Notes: generated from the letters alone by a model not told the origin. Shown: positions 1 to 5,709, numbered from the stretch's first letter. The stretch: 5,709 bases of DNA from an uncultured Gammaproteobacteria bacterium (GCA_938021685.1 CALIFM010000293.1:1-5709), one strand, 5' to 3'. Program-made: numbers and translations.

Positions 1-875
1 TGATCGCGACCACATGGTGGACCGCTTATGTAGCGCAGGCTATGGCGCAGACATTGGGTATTGAAAAGTTTTTATACTTAATTCAAGAGTACGAACCATT
101 TACTTTCCCGATGGGGTCGTACCATGCCATTGCGCATGAATCGTATTCATTTGCGCATCGTGCGGTGTTTTCTTCTCCACAATTGCAGCAGTATTTTAAG
201 CAGCACAAGATTGGCGTATACGGCCAAGCTTGGGGTGATACAAAGGAAGCGATGCCATTTGAAAATGCAATTTTGCATTATGAACCAAAAGAACGCTTTA
301 TAAACCGTAAAAGTGGTGAGCACAAGCTGCTGTTTTATGCCCGTCCTGAGGCCCATGCGGCCCGCAATATGTTTGAAGTGGCTTATTTAGCCTTAAGTAG
401 CGCGATTGAAGCAGGCCAGTTTGATGACGCAAAGTGGACCTTTCATGGTATCGGTACTTCACATGGTGACATCCCGTTGCCTAAAGGCCATACCTTAAAG
501 ATGCTAGGCAAGTTCGGTTTGAAAGAATATAAAAGCCGTTTGTTAGAATACGACATTGGTCTGAGCTTGATGTACACTCCGCATCCCAGCTTGCTGCCGC
601 TTGAGATGGCCGCTGCGGGTATGTGGGTCGTGAGCAATGCTTGCGAGAATAAAACGGCGGCTGAGCTTGCTAGTGTTTCGAGTAATTTAATTGGCAGCAG
701 ACCAACCATTGAAGGCGTGACCGAAGGCATTGTACAGGCGGCTAAAAACGTCAATGATTTAAGCGCTAGAGCCAAGGGTGCTGAGGTAAACTGGGCGTCT
801 AATTGGGATGATGCCTTTGATAATGAAAAAATGACCAATATCATCAAGTGGTTGAAACTTGATGTAAATAAATAA
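1..875 (+). CDS. WsaF-like family glycosyltransferase (probable rhamnosyltransferase), 5'-truncated by window edge
   Basis: This is the 3' part of a glycosyltransferase gene; about 290 codons are visible. The frame is open to the left edge, and the residues before the first ATG at 42 (ATTWWTAYVAQ, from position 6) look like conserved family sequence, so that ATG is internal and the true start lies outside the window. Recognisable blocks are FLYLIQEYEP-FTFPMGS near 69-116, FYARPE at 333-350, an F.GIGT segment near 453, and GLSLMYTPHPS at 558-590. The last is followed directly by LLPLEMAAAGMWVVSN, the acceptor/donor-site region of GT4-like (GT-B fold) enzymes. This pattern matches the WsaF rhamnosyltransferase family, which adds rhamnose from dTDP-L-rhamnose to surface glycans. 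Rhamnose as the donor sugar is inferred from family, not shown. No membrane segment is visible, so it is probably cytosolic or peripheral. The next gene starts 9 bases after the stop, which implies an operon. Confidence 0.85.
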   Translation, partial: IATTWWTAYVAQAMAQTLGIEKFLYLIQEYEPFTFPMGSYHAIAHESYSFAHRAVFSSPQLQQYFKQHKIGVYGQAWGDTKEAMPFENAILHYEPKERFINRKSGEHKLLFYARPEAHAARNMFEVAYLALSSAIEAGQFDDAKWTFHGIGTSHGDIPLPKGHTLKMLGKFGLKEYKSRLLEYDIGLSLMYTPHPSLLPLEMAAAGMWVVSNACENKTAAELASVSSNLIGSRPTIEGVTEGIVQAAKNVNDLSARAKGAEVNWASNWDDAFDNEKMTNIIKWLKLDVNK

Positions 876-884
876 GCAAAAACT

Positions 885-1859
885 ATGCGTAAATTAAAAG
901 ACGATTTTAAGCCTGATCTCGATATCTCGGTGGTATTGCCTGTATATAATGAGGAAGAAAACATCATCGAGATGCATGCTGAGATTGATGCGGTGATGCA
1001 AAAAATGGGCCAGCGCTATGAAATTATTTTTGTCAATGACGGTAGTTCTGATAACACTCTAGAGCGCATGGTAGAGATCCAAAAATCGGACCCTAATAGT
1101 GTGGTGGTCGAATTTAGGCGTAACTTTGGGCAAACGGCGGCGATGGCGGCGGGCTTTGATTTGGCTCGTGGTGAAATCATCATTACCATGGATGCTGATC
1201 GGCAAAATGATCCACGTGATATTCCTGACTTGGTGGCTAAAGTGGGGGAAGGCTATGACCTGGTTTGTGGCTGGCGGCATGAGCGCCAAGATGGTTTGTG
1301 GTTACGTTTGATTCCGTCCAAGATTGCCAATAAATTGATTTCATATACCACTGATGTCAAGTTGCATGACTATGGTTGCTCACTCAAGGCGTTTCGCTGG
1401 GAAGTGGCCAAGCAGTTATCAATGTACGGCGAAATGCACCGTTTCATTCCGGCCATTGCCAGCTGGGTAGGCGTTAAAATTGCTGAAGTGAAAGTAAACC
1501 ACCGTGCACGAGTGGCGGGTGTTTCTAAGTACGGTATATCTCGCACGTTTCGCGTCATTTTAGATTTGATCACGGTTAAGTTTTTGATGAATTTCTCTGC
1601 GCGACCTTTACAGTTTTTTGGCGCAATTGGCTTAGGCAGCACCGTGATTGGTTTGCTCATCGGCTTAACCTTGTCCTATCAGAAACTCATCATGGGCATT
1701 GGCCTAGGTGACCGGCCTTTGCTGTTGCTGGCGATCCTCTTGGTGCTAATTGGTTTGCAATTTATTACAGTAGGTTTGGTCGCCGAGATGATTACTCGTA
1801 CCTATCATGAATCGCAGGATAAACCGATTTACACCATTCGCAACATTTTTGGCCGATAG
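885..1859 (+). CDS. GT2 polyprenyl-phosphate-type glycosyltransferase (GtrB/ArnC/DPM1-like), two C-terminal membrane helices
   Basis: The 324-residue protein is a typical inner-membrane GT2 enzyme that transfers a sugar from a nucleotide donor to undecaprenyl phosphate. The GT-A domain covers about residues 13-230: VVLPVYNEEENI (16-27), FVNDGSSDNT (49-58), FRRNFGQTAAMAAGF (77-91), the metal-binding DAD at 103-105 followed by RQNDP, and HDYGCSLKAFR (161-171). The basic VAGVSKYG segment (210-217) is the usual membrane-proximal loop. Two hydrophobic helices follow at about 244-264 and 277-302, and then a short cytoplasmic tail. Length and order fit the GtrB, ArnC and DPM1-like families, but the sugar cannot be read from sequence, so no symbol is given. 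No good Shine-Dalgarno is seen before the ATG at 885; the 9-base spacing from the upstream stop suggests translation by reinitiation. No GtrA-like flippase or GT-C partner is seen in the window. Confidence 0.9.
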   Translation: MRKLKDDFKPDLDISVVLPVYNEEENIIEMHAEIDAVMQKMGQRYEIIFVNDGSSDNTLERMVEIQKSDPNSVVVEFRRNFGQTAAMAAGFDLARGEIIITMDADRQNDPRDIPDLVAKVGEGYDLVCGWRHERQDGLWLRLIPSKIANKLISYTTDVKLHDYGCSLKAFRWEVAKQLSMYGEMHRFIPAIASWVGVKIAEVKVNHRARVAGVSKYGISRTFRVILDLITVKFLMNFSARPLQFFGAIGLGSTVIGLLIGLTLSYQKLIMGIGLGDRPLLLLAILLVLIGLQFITVGLVAEMITRTYHESQDKPIYTIRNIFGR

Positions 1860-1886
1860 CCGTAGCGTTACGCCAACCTTTACTCA

Positions 1887-2894
1887 ATGCAAAGCCCAGA
1901 CAATGACAGCGTTGCCGTTATCATTGTTAATTTCAACGCAGGTGATTATCTGCAACGGTGCTTAAAAGCGGTTGAGGTACAAACCGTGCGCCCCACACGC
2001 ACTATCGTTGTAGATAATGCTAGTACGGATAGCTCTTTTGTGACGGCTAAGCAAACGTTCTCATGGGTCGAATTTATTTCACTCGACAGTAATACGGGCT
2101 TTGCTGCGGCTAATAACCATGCAATCAATTTGGCCGATGACGTTAAATGGGTCGCTTTGCTTAACCCTGATGCATTTGCAAATTCTGATTGGTTAAAAAA
2201 CTTATTGTATGCCGCCGAGCAGAATCCAGATAAACAGTTTTTCTCAAGCAAATTATTGAAAGCGCAGCCCGATGATATAACAGAGAGCATTCTTGATGGG
2301 GCAGGGGATTGCTATCACCAATCGGGTTTAGTCTGGCGGCGTTTGCATGGTCGCCAGTCAGTAAATGGTGCAGCGTCGGAGAGCCAACACCCCTTTTTCT
2401 CGCCTTGCGCTGCAGCGGCTTTATATCTGCGTGAAGCAGTACTAGCAGTAGGCGGTTTTGATGAGGATTATTTTTGTTATCTGGAGGATGTTGATTTAGT
2501 CTTCAGAATGCGTCTGCGGGGTTATCAGGGTGCGCATATTGACAGTGCGATTGTGCAGCATGTGGGCTCTGGCATTACACAACGCGATAGCGACTTTTCG
2601 ATTTACCACGGCCATCGCAACTTGGTGTGGACTTATGTGAAAAATATGCCACGTGCTTTACTGTGGAAAACATTGCCGCAACATCTTCTGCTTAATTTGT
2701 TCAGTCTTGTTTATTACAGCTTTAAAGGGCGGCCAGGTGTTATTTTTAAAGCCAAATGGGCTGCCTTAAAAGGCTTGGGCCAGCAGCTTAAAAAACGTCG
2801 TGTGATTCAAGCGCAAACCAAGATAACTGCTCAGCAGTTGATGCCACATCTGGCACAGGGCCTACTTTCGCCGTATTTACACAGGTCAAAATAG
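1887..2894 (+). CDS. GT2 glycosyltransferase, WbbL-like (probable rhamnosyltransferase)
   Basis: The 335-residue soluble protein has a GT-A domain over about residues 8-235. Visible motifs are VAVIIVNFNAGDYLQRCL (9-26), VVDNASTDSS (41-50), NTGFAAANNHAI (69-80), NPD at 93-95 in the place of the metal-binding DxD, GGFDEDYFCYLEDVDL (189-204) with the likely catalytic-region E200/D201/D203, and a conserved His at 225. This is the signature of the WbbL-type GT2 group, many of which add rhamnose in O-antigen or linker assembly; the donor sugar is inference. A hydrophobic stretch near 258-282 and a basic tail suggest association with the inner membrane. The ATG at 1887 is the only reasonable start, because an in-frame TAG lies at 1863-1865, although no clear ribosome-binding site precedes it. 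It lies 27 bases after the previous gene and 1 base before the next, so it is mid-operon. Its GT domain is visibly paralogous to the N-terminal half of the next gene. Confidence 0.88.
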   Translation: MQSPDNDSVAVIIVNFNAGDYLQRCLKAVEVQTVRPTRTIVVDNASTDSSFVTAKQTFSWVEFISLDSNTGFAAANNHAINLADDVKWVALLNPDAFANSDWLKNLLYAAEQNPDKQFFSSKLLKAQPDDITESILDGAGDCYHQSGLVWRRLHGRQSVNGAASESQHPFFSPCAAAALYLREAVLAVGGFDEDYFCYLEDVDLVFRMRLRGYQGAHIDSAIVQHVGSGITQRDSDFSIYHGHRNLVWTYVKNMPRALLWKTLPQHLLLNLFSLVYYSFKGRPGVIFKAKWAALKGLGQQLKKRRVIQAQTKITAQQLMPHLAQGLLSPYLHRSK

Positions 2895-2895
2895 T

Positions 2896-4644
2896 ATGCC
2901 CAGCGTTGATGTCATTATCGTTAACTACAATGGCGGTGCTTATCTTAAGCGTTGTTTGCAGTCAGTGTTGGCATCAAATCATTTGCTTGATGTTTTCGTG
3001 GTGGATAATGCTTCTAGCGATGATAGCTTTACACAAGTACAAGACTTTGATGCAGGTAAGCATCGACTAAATTTTATTGCTAATGAGGATAATAAGGGCT
3101 TCTCAAAGGCAGTGAACCAAGCTGCAACCCAAGGTGATAGCGATTATATTTTGCTGCTCAATCCCGACTGTGAGGTGTACCCGCATACTATCGGTAATTT
3201 TATCGGTGAGCTTGCTAAACATCCTGAAGCTGGAGTAGCAGGAGCCTTGGTATTTAACCAAGATGGATCAGAGCAGCGTGGCTGTCGCCGCTTGGAGCCA
3301 ACTTTCGCGCGCAGTATTGTGACAGCTCTGCGGTTGGATAAACACTTTTCCAGTGTCAATTTACAGCACTCGCCCTTACCCGAACAGAATACAGAGATTG
3401 ATGCTGTTTCCGGTGCAGCTATGTTAACGAGGCGCAGTACGTTTGATAAATTAGGCGGTTTAGATGAGGGTTATTTTCTGCATGTGGAAGACTTAGATTA
3501 CTGCCGCCAAGTGCGTGAATTAGGTCAAAAAGTGCTGTTTGTGCCTGGCGTATCTTTATTTCATCATCAAGGTGTTTCCAGCAAAAAAGTGCCGTATGCC
3601 ATGGAGTGGCATAAACATGCGGGCATGTTGCGTTACCATCAAAAATATCAAAAGCCACACCAGAGCTGGTTGCGCTCTAGCTTGTCGCGTGCGGTTATCT
3701 ATCTCAATTTTGGTTTGTCGGTTGCACGCCATGCGGTGCGCTTTGGCGCTAATGAAGAGCACGCGCCGAGAAGCTATGTTGCGGCTCATCAAAATAAAAT
3801 TGTAATCACAGGAGCCAACAGCGATGTAGGGCATGCTATGTTGGCTTCTTTGGTCGATGAAGCACAGCCAGTACTTGCCGTTACGCGGCGCAAAATTCCT
3901 AAAACAATAGTGGGTAATGAAATTTGGCTTAATTGGGGCTACTTTGAAAAAGTGCCCGCCGCAGACTTGGGTGCTATTAAGCAGTGGCTCGCGTTTTCGC
4001 CGATATGGTCAGCTCCAGTACTGGCGCAAGTATTATCACGCCATAGACCGCCAGAGCGTATTGTCGCGATGAGCTCTACCAGTATTGAAGGTAAGCGCGA
4101 TACAACTGATGGCGCAGAACAGCAAGTAGTTACTGCTTTGCAACAAGGAGAAGATGAATTGTTAGCCTGGGGGCAACAATCTCAAGCAAGTGTCAGCATT
4201 GGCCGTGCCAGCATGGTATACGGTGGTCCAAATAATAAAAATGTACGGTTAATAAAAAAGATAACGCGCTTGCTGCGTTTTTTTCCATTGGTGGGTGAAG
4301 GCGAGGCAAAGCGCCAACCTGTGCATGTGGATGATCTAGTGCAAGCTGTGAATGCTATGCGCCAGCAAGATAGCTTGCCGCAAAGTGTCTACACGCTAGC
4401 AGGTGGTGAAGTATTAAGTTATAAACAAATGGTGAGCGCTATTTTTGTTGCTAATAATCAGCAGCCTAAATTCACATCGCTTTCTGTTTCAGCATTGAAA
4501 AAGTTAGCGGGCCTAATTGCCTATCTGCCTAAGCTTGGCTTTATAAATGGCGCGATGGTTGAGCGTATGCAACAAGATCTCTGCTATGACATCAGCCCTG
4601 CAAAACTTGATTTTAACTACCAGCCAGGTAAATTTAGGCCATGA
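2896..4644 (+). CDS. Fusion protein: WbbL-like GT2 glycosyltransferase + NAD-dependent epimerase/dehydratase (SDR-like) domain
   Basis: The 582-residue protein joins two enzymes in one unbroken frame. Residues 1 to about 255 are a GT2 GT-A domain: VDVIIVNYNGGAYLKRCL (4-21), VVDNASSDDSF (35-45), NKGFSKAVNQA (66-76), LLNPD (87-91), and GGLDEGYFLHVEDLDYC (187-203) with E198/D199/D201. A basic, partly hydrophobic linker (about 256-298) may touch the membrane. From about 301 a Rossmann domain begins with KIVITGANSDVG (G306 and G312; the middle Gly of the usual motif is Ser309). It continues with IVAMSSTS (389-396), RASMVYG (437-443) and RQPVHVDDL (473-481), as in NAD-dependent epimerases found in polysaccharide clusters. 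No Tyr-x-x-x-Lys pair lies between S394 and R437, so its chemistry is uncertain. A plausible role is adding a sugar and modifying that or the next sugar of the same glycan (inference). It starts 1 base after the previous stop, with a weak AGGT about 10 bases upstream, and its end overlaps the next gene by four bases. Confidence 0.88.
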   Translation: MPSVDVIIVNYNGGAYLKRCLQSVLASNHLLDVFVVDNASSDDSFTQVQDFDAGKHRLNFIANEDNKGFSKAVNQAATQGDSDYILLLNPDCEVYPHTIGNFIGELAKHPEAGVAGALVFNQDGSEQRGCRRLEPTFARSIVTALRLDKHFSSVNLQHSPLPEQNTEIDAVSGAAMLTRRSTFDKLGGLDEGYFLHVEDLDYCRQVRELGQKVLFVPGVSLFHHQGVSSKKVPYAMEWHKHAGMLRYHQKYQKPHQSWLRSSLSRAVIYLNFGLSVARHAVRFGANEEHAPRSYVAAHQNKIVITGANSDVGHAMLASLVDEAQPVLAVTRRKIPKTIVGNEIWLNWGYFEKVPAADLGAIKQWLAFSPIWSAPVLAQVLSRHRPPERIVAMSSTSIEGKRDTTDGAEQQVVTALQQGEDELLAWGQQSQASVSIGRASMVYGGPNNKNVRLIKKITRLLRFFPLVGEGEAKRQPVHVDDLVQAVNAMRQQDSLPQSVYTLAGGEVLSYKQMVSAIFVANNQQPKFTSLSVSALKKLAGLIAYLPKLGFINGAMVERMQQDLCYDISPAKLDFNYQPGKFRP

Positions 4645-5375
4645 ATGAAACAACAGCGATTATCGGTGGCAGTGGTCTAAGCGAACTTAAGTTTTTAAAA
4701 AATGCACAACGCAAGCTAGTGCGTACGCCGTATGGTGACCCCTCTTCGCCGTTTCTAATTGGTAAAGCAGGTAAACGGCAAGTGGTGTTTTTGCAGCGCC
4801 ATGGCTTGGGCCATAGTATTCCGCCACATAAAGTAAATTATCGTGCCAATATATGGGCATTAAAATCGCTTGGTGTGCAGCATATTATTGCAGTTGCGGC
4901 CACGGGTGGGATTGCTAAAAATTTAGTCCCGCAAAGTTTGGTGGTGCCACATCAGGTAATTGATTACACCTATGGCCGAGAGCAAACATTCTTTGATGGC
5001 AGTAAGAACAATGTGCACCACATTGACTTTACTATGCCTTACTCATCTATTTTGCGTCAGCACTTAATTGATGCTGCCCGTGGTTTGGCGTTAGGAGTTG
5101 TAGAAGAAGGCGTTTATGCAGCGACGCAAGGCCCTCGTCTGGAAAGTGCTGCTGAAATTGATCGTCTAGAGCGTGATGGTGCCACTATTGTAGGCATGAC
5201 GGGCATGCCAGAAGCGAGCTTGGCGCGTGAACTAGATATGCACTATGCGTGCTTGTCTCTAGTGGTTAATCCCGCTGCTGGCCGTGCAGAGGGAGAAGTA
5301 TCGATAGAGGATATTAAAACGCAGTTACAGCAAGGAATGGTTAAAGTAGCAGCCGTTTTACAAGCAAGTTTATAG
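4641..5375 (+). CDS. S-methyl-5'-thioinosine phosphorylase (MTAP/PNP family), purine and methionine salvage
   Basis: The 244-residue cytosolic enzyme is expected to split 5'-methylthioinosine with phosphate into hypoxanthine and 5-methylthioribose-1-phosphate, in the salvage route where methylthioadenosine is first deaminated. Length and sequence resemble the Pseudomonas aeruginosa enzyme as I recall it. Motifs: phosphate-binding GGSGL (9-13), QRHG (52-55), PPHKVNYRANIWALK (61-75), ATGGI (87-91), VPHQVIDYT-GRE (102-114), THE-like HHIDF (126-130), YAATQGPRLES (159-169), GMTGMPEASLAREL (185-198) and VVNPAAG (208-214). GMTGMPE and the Asn-Pro-Ala-Ala-Gly segment differ from classical MTA phosphorylase (NMT..PE and an Asp-containing purine loop), which favours a 6-oxopurine substrate; I recall this distinction but have not tested it. 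The ATG at 4641 overlaps the preceding stop as ATGA, suggesting translational coupling; AGG at 4626-4628 may be its ribosome-binding site. Its neighbours are glycan genes, an unrelated pathway. Confidence 0.9.
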   Translation: MNETTAIIGGSGLSELKFLKNAQRKLVRTPYGDPSSPFLIGKAGKRQVVFLQRHGLGHSIPPHKVNYRANIWALKSLGVQHIIAVAATGGIAKNLVPQSLVVPHQVIDYTYGREQTFFDGSKNNVHHIDFTMPYSSILRQHLIDAARGLALGVVEEGVYAATQGPRLESAAEIDRLERDGATIVGMTGMPEASLARELDMHYACLSLVVNPAAGRAEGEVSIEDIKTQLQQGMVKVAAVLQASL

Positions 5376-5379
5376 CAAC

Positions 5380-5437
5380 CAGCAGTCTTGCTGAGCAAGC
5401 AAAAGCTTATTTCAGTTGAAATTAAGCTGATAGCTTA
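5380..5437. repeat. Cluster of short overlapping inverted repeats in convergent intergenic gap
   Basis: The 68-base gap between the two stop codons holds several small hairpins. CAGCA-GTCT-TGCTG lies at 5380-5393 and CTTGC-TGA-GCAAG at 5387-5399; these overlap and cannot form together. The segment TAAGCT (5423-5428) can pair with AGCTTA either upstream (5404-5409) or downstream (5432-5437). No promoter or gene is seen in the gap. Confidence 0.4.
5401..5428 (-). terminator. Candidate rho-independent terminator for the DUF599 gene
   Basis: Read on the minus strand, 5428 to 5404 forms a stem of about 10 base pairs (AGCTTAATTTC / GAAATAAGCT, with one bulged A) around the loop AACT, followed by TTTT. 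It begins 15 bases after the DUF599 stop codon, where a terminator would be expected. The stem is AT-rich and the T-run is short, so it would be weak. Read on the plus strand, the same hairpin has no T-run after it and is therefore a poor terminator for the phosphorylase operon. Confidence 0.45.
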
Positions 5438-5460
5438 GCCCAATCAATCAGTATTTTTTT
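5427..5460 (+). terminator. Weak candidate terminator for the glycan/phosphorylase operon
   Basis: CTGAT (5427-5431) can pair with ATCAG (5447-5451), and a run of seven T at 5454-5460 follows two bases later. The stem is only 5 base pairs with a 15-base loop, and the T-run lies inside the end of the convergent DUF599 gene, where it encodes Lys codons. The position, about 50 bases after the phosphorylase stop, is right, but the structure is weak and rho-dependent or antisense-assisted termination is equally possible. Confidence 0.25.
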
Positions 5461-5709
5461 GATCCCATTTTTGCATGGCACGTAAAGTAGCTGAACTGTA
5501 TTCACGCCGATAAGCTACCAACAATACTACAGTGGTAGCGATGATTAAAGCCCATGGGTGAATTAACCAGCCTAAGTAAGCTAAGCCAAATTCAAAACCG
5601 CGCATACCTTCGTTAAAACACATGCCTCCACGCGATAAAACCACCCCCATTTTTTTTGCATAGCGTCGCTTTTCTTTATTTGAATTAAAACTAATGGGAG
5701 CAGCGCCAA
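5444..5709 (-). CDS. DUF599 family membrane protein, C-terminal part (5' end beyond window)
   Basis: On the minus strand an open frame enters from the right edge and stops at the TGA at 5446-5444, giving 87 visible residues. The first ATG in it (5650-5648) is probably internal, because the frame runs on to the edge with family-like residues (GAAPISFN...) before it. The segment CFNEGMRGFEFGLAYLGWL, then IHPW, then a hydrophobic helix ending LLVAYRREYSS, matches the conserved C-terminus of DUF599 proteins (FN.GLR..YF, HPW, YRREF) as I remember them. These are inner-membrane proteins with several helices and no known function. One or two helices fall in the visible part: around GLAYLGWLIHPW and the following IIATTVVLLVAY. 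It is convergent with the phosphorylase gene, so it belongs to a separate transcription unit with its promoter outside the window. The last codons (KKN region) contain the plus-strand T-tract noted separately. Confidence 0.78.
   Translation of the reverse strand, partial: GAAPISFNSNKEKRRYAKKMGVVLSRGGMCFNEGMRGFEFGLAYLGWLIHPWALIIATTVVLLVAYRREYSSATLRAMQKWDQKNTD

Noticed and set aside
42..44. ATG at 42 as the start of the WsaF-like gene
   Set aside because: The frame is open to the left edge, and the residues before this ATG look like conserved family sequence, so the ATG is internal.
443..967. A 174-codon open frame on the minus strand
   Set aside because: It lies antisense to the WsaF-like gene and the start of the next gene, both of which have clear family motifs. 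Its Ser/Leu-rich translation matches nothing I recognise and has no ribosome-binding site, so it is a shadow frame.
885..1859. Naming the gene arnC or gtrB
   Set aside because: Motifs identify the family but not the sugar; no arn or gtrA neighbours are visible to support either name.
1861..1874. Small inverted repeat CGTA-GCGT-TACG in the gap before the WbbL-like gene
   Set aside because: The stem is only four base pairs with no T-run; it is within chance expectation and does not support a terminator or operator.
1946..2290. A 114-codon open frame on the minus strand
   Set aside because: It is fully antisense to the WbbL-like gene, with no recognisable domain.
3539..3834. Overlapping open frames on both strands in the middle of the fusion gene
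   Set aside because: They are overlapped by the continuous GT-SDR reading frame; the translations are basic and low in recognisable motifs. I considered whether they marked a frameshift between two separate genes, but the main frame is uninterrupted and both domains are in it.
5648..5650. A small 68-residue protein starting at the minus-strand ATG at 5650
   Set aside because: The frame continues unbroken to the right edge and the visible part matches only the C-terminus of DUF599 proteins, so it is a fragment of a longer gene.
1..5709. CRISPR array, tRNA/rRNA, insertion sequence, phage or defence genes
   Set aside because: I saw no regularly spaced repeats, transposase motifs, terminal inverted repeats or RNA-gene signatures; nearly all of the window is explained by the six coding genes.

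Overview
The window looks like chromosomal DNA from a gammaproteobacterium of moderate GC content (roughly mid-40s percent by eye). The main reason is the gene at 4641-5375, whose protein closely resembles the Pseudomonas-type S-methyl-5'-thioinosine phosphorylase. The surface-polysaccharide glycosyltransferases and the DUF599 fragment fit that placement. I cannot name a genus from sequence alone.

Layout: positions 1-4644 are a compact run of four plus-strand genes for cell-surface glycan assembly. First comes the 3' part of a WsaF-type (rhamnosyltransferase-like) glycosyltransferase, open to the left edge (to 875). After a 9-base gap comes a polyprenyl-phosphate-type GT2 enzyme with two C-terminal membrane helices (885-1859). 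Then a WbbL-like soluble GT2 enzyme (1887-2894). One base later begins a 582-residue fusion of a second WbbL-like GT2 domain to an NAD-dependent epimerase/dehydratase (extended SDR-like) domain (2896-4644). The fusion overlaps by four bases (ATGA) with a purine-salvage gene for S-methyl-5'-thioinosine phosphorylase (4641-5375). A 68-base convergent intergenic gap with nested inverted repeats follows. The right edge holds the C-terminal part of a DUF599 membrane-protein gene on the minus strand (5444-5709).

How they fit together: the four glycan genes are almost certainly one transcription unit. The WsaF-like and WbbL-like enzymes suggest a rhamnose-containing O-antigen, capsule or similar glycan (inference). 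The GtrB/ArnC-like protein would charge undecaprenyl phosphate with a sugar. The SDR domain of the fusion could modify a nucleotide sugar or lipid-linked sugar next to the transferase that uses it. The phosphorylase belongs to methylthioadenosine/methionine salvage; its coupling to the glycan genes is probably transcriptional or translational convenience rather than shared chemistry.

The most interesting item is the GT2-SDR fusion, whose SDR half lacks the usual Tyr-x-x-x-Lys catalytic pair and has an altered glycine motif. I see no mobile element, RNA gene, CRISPR array or clearly new defence system.
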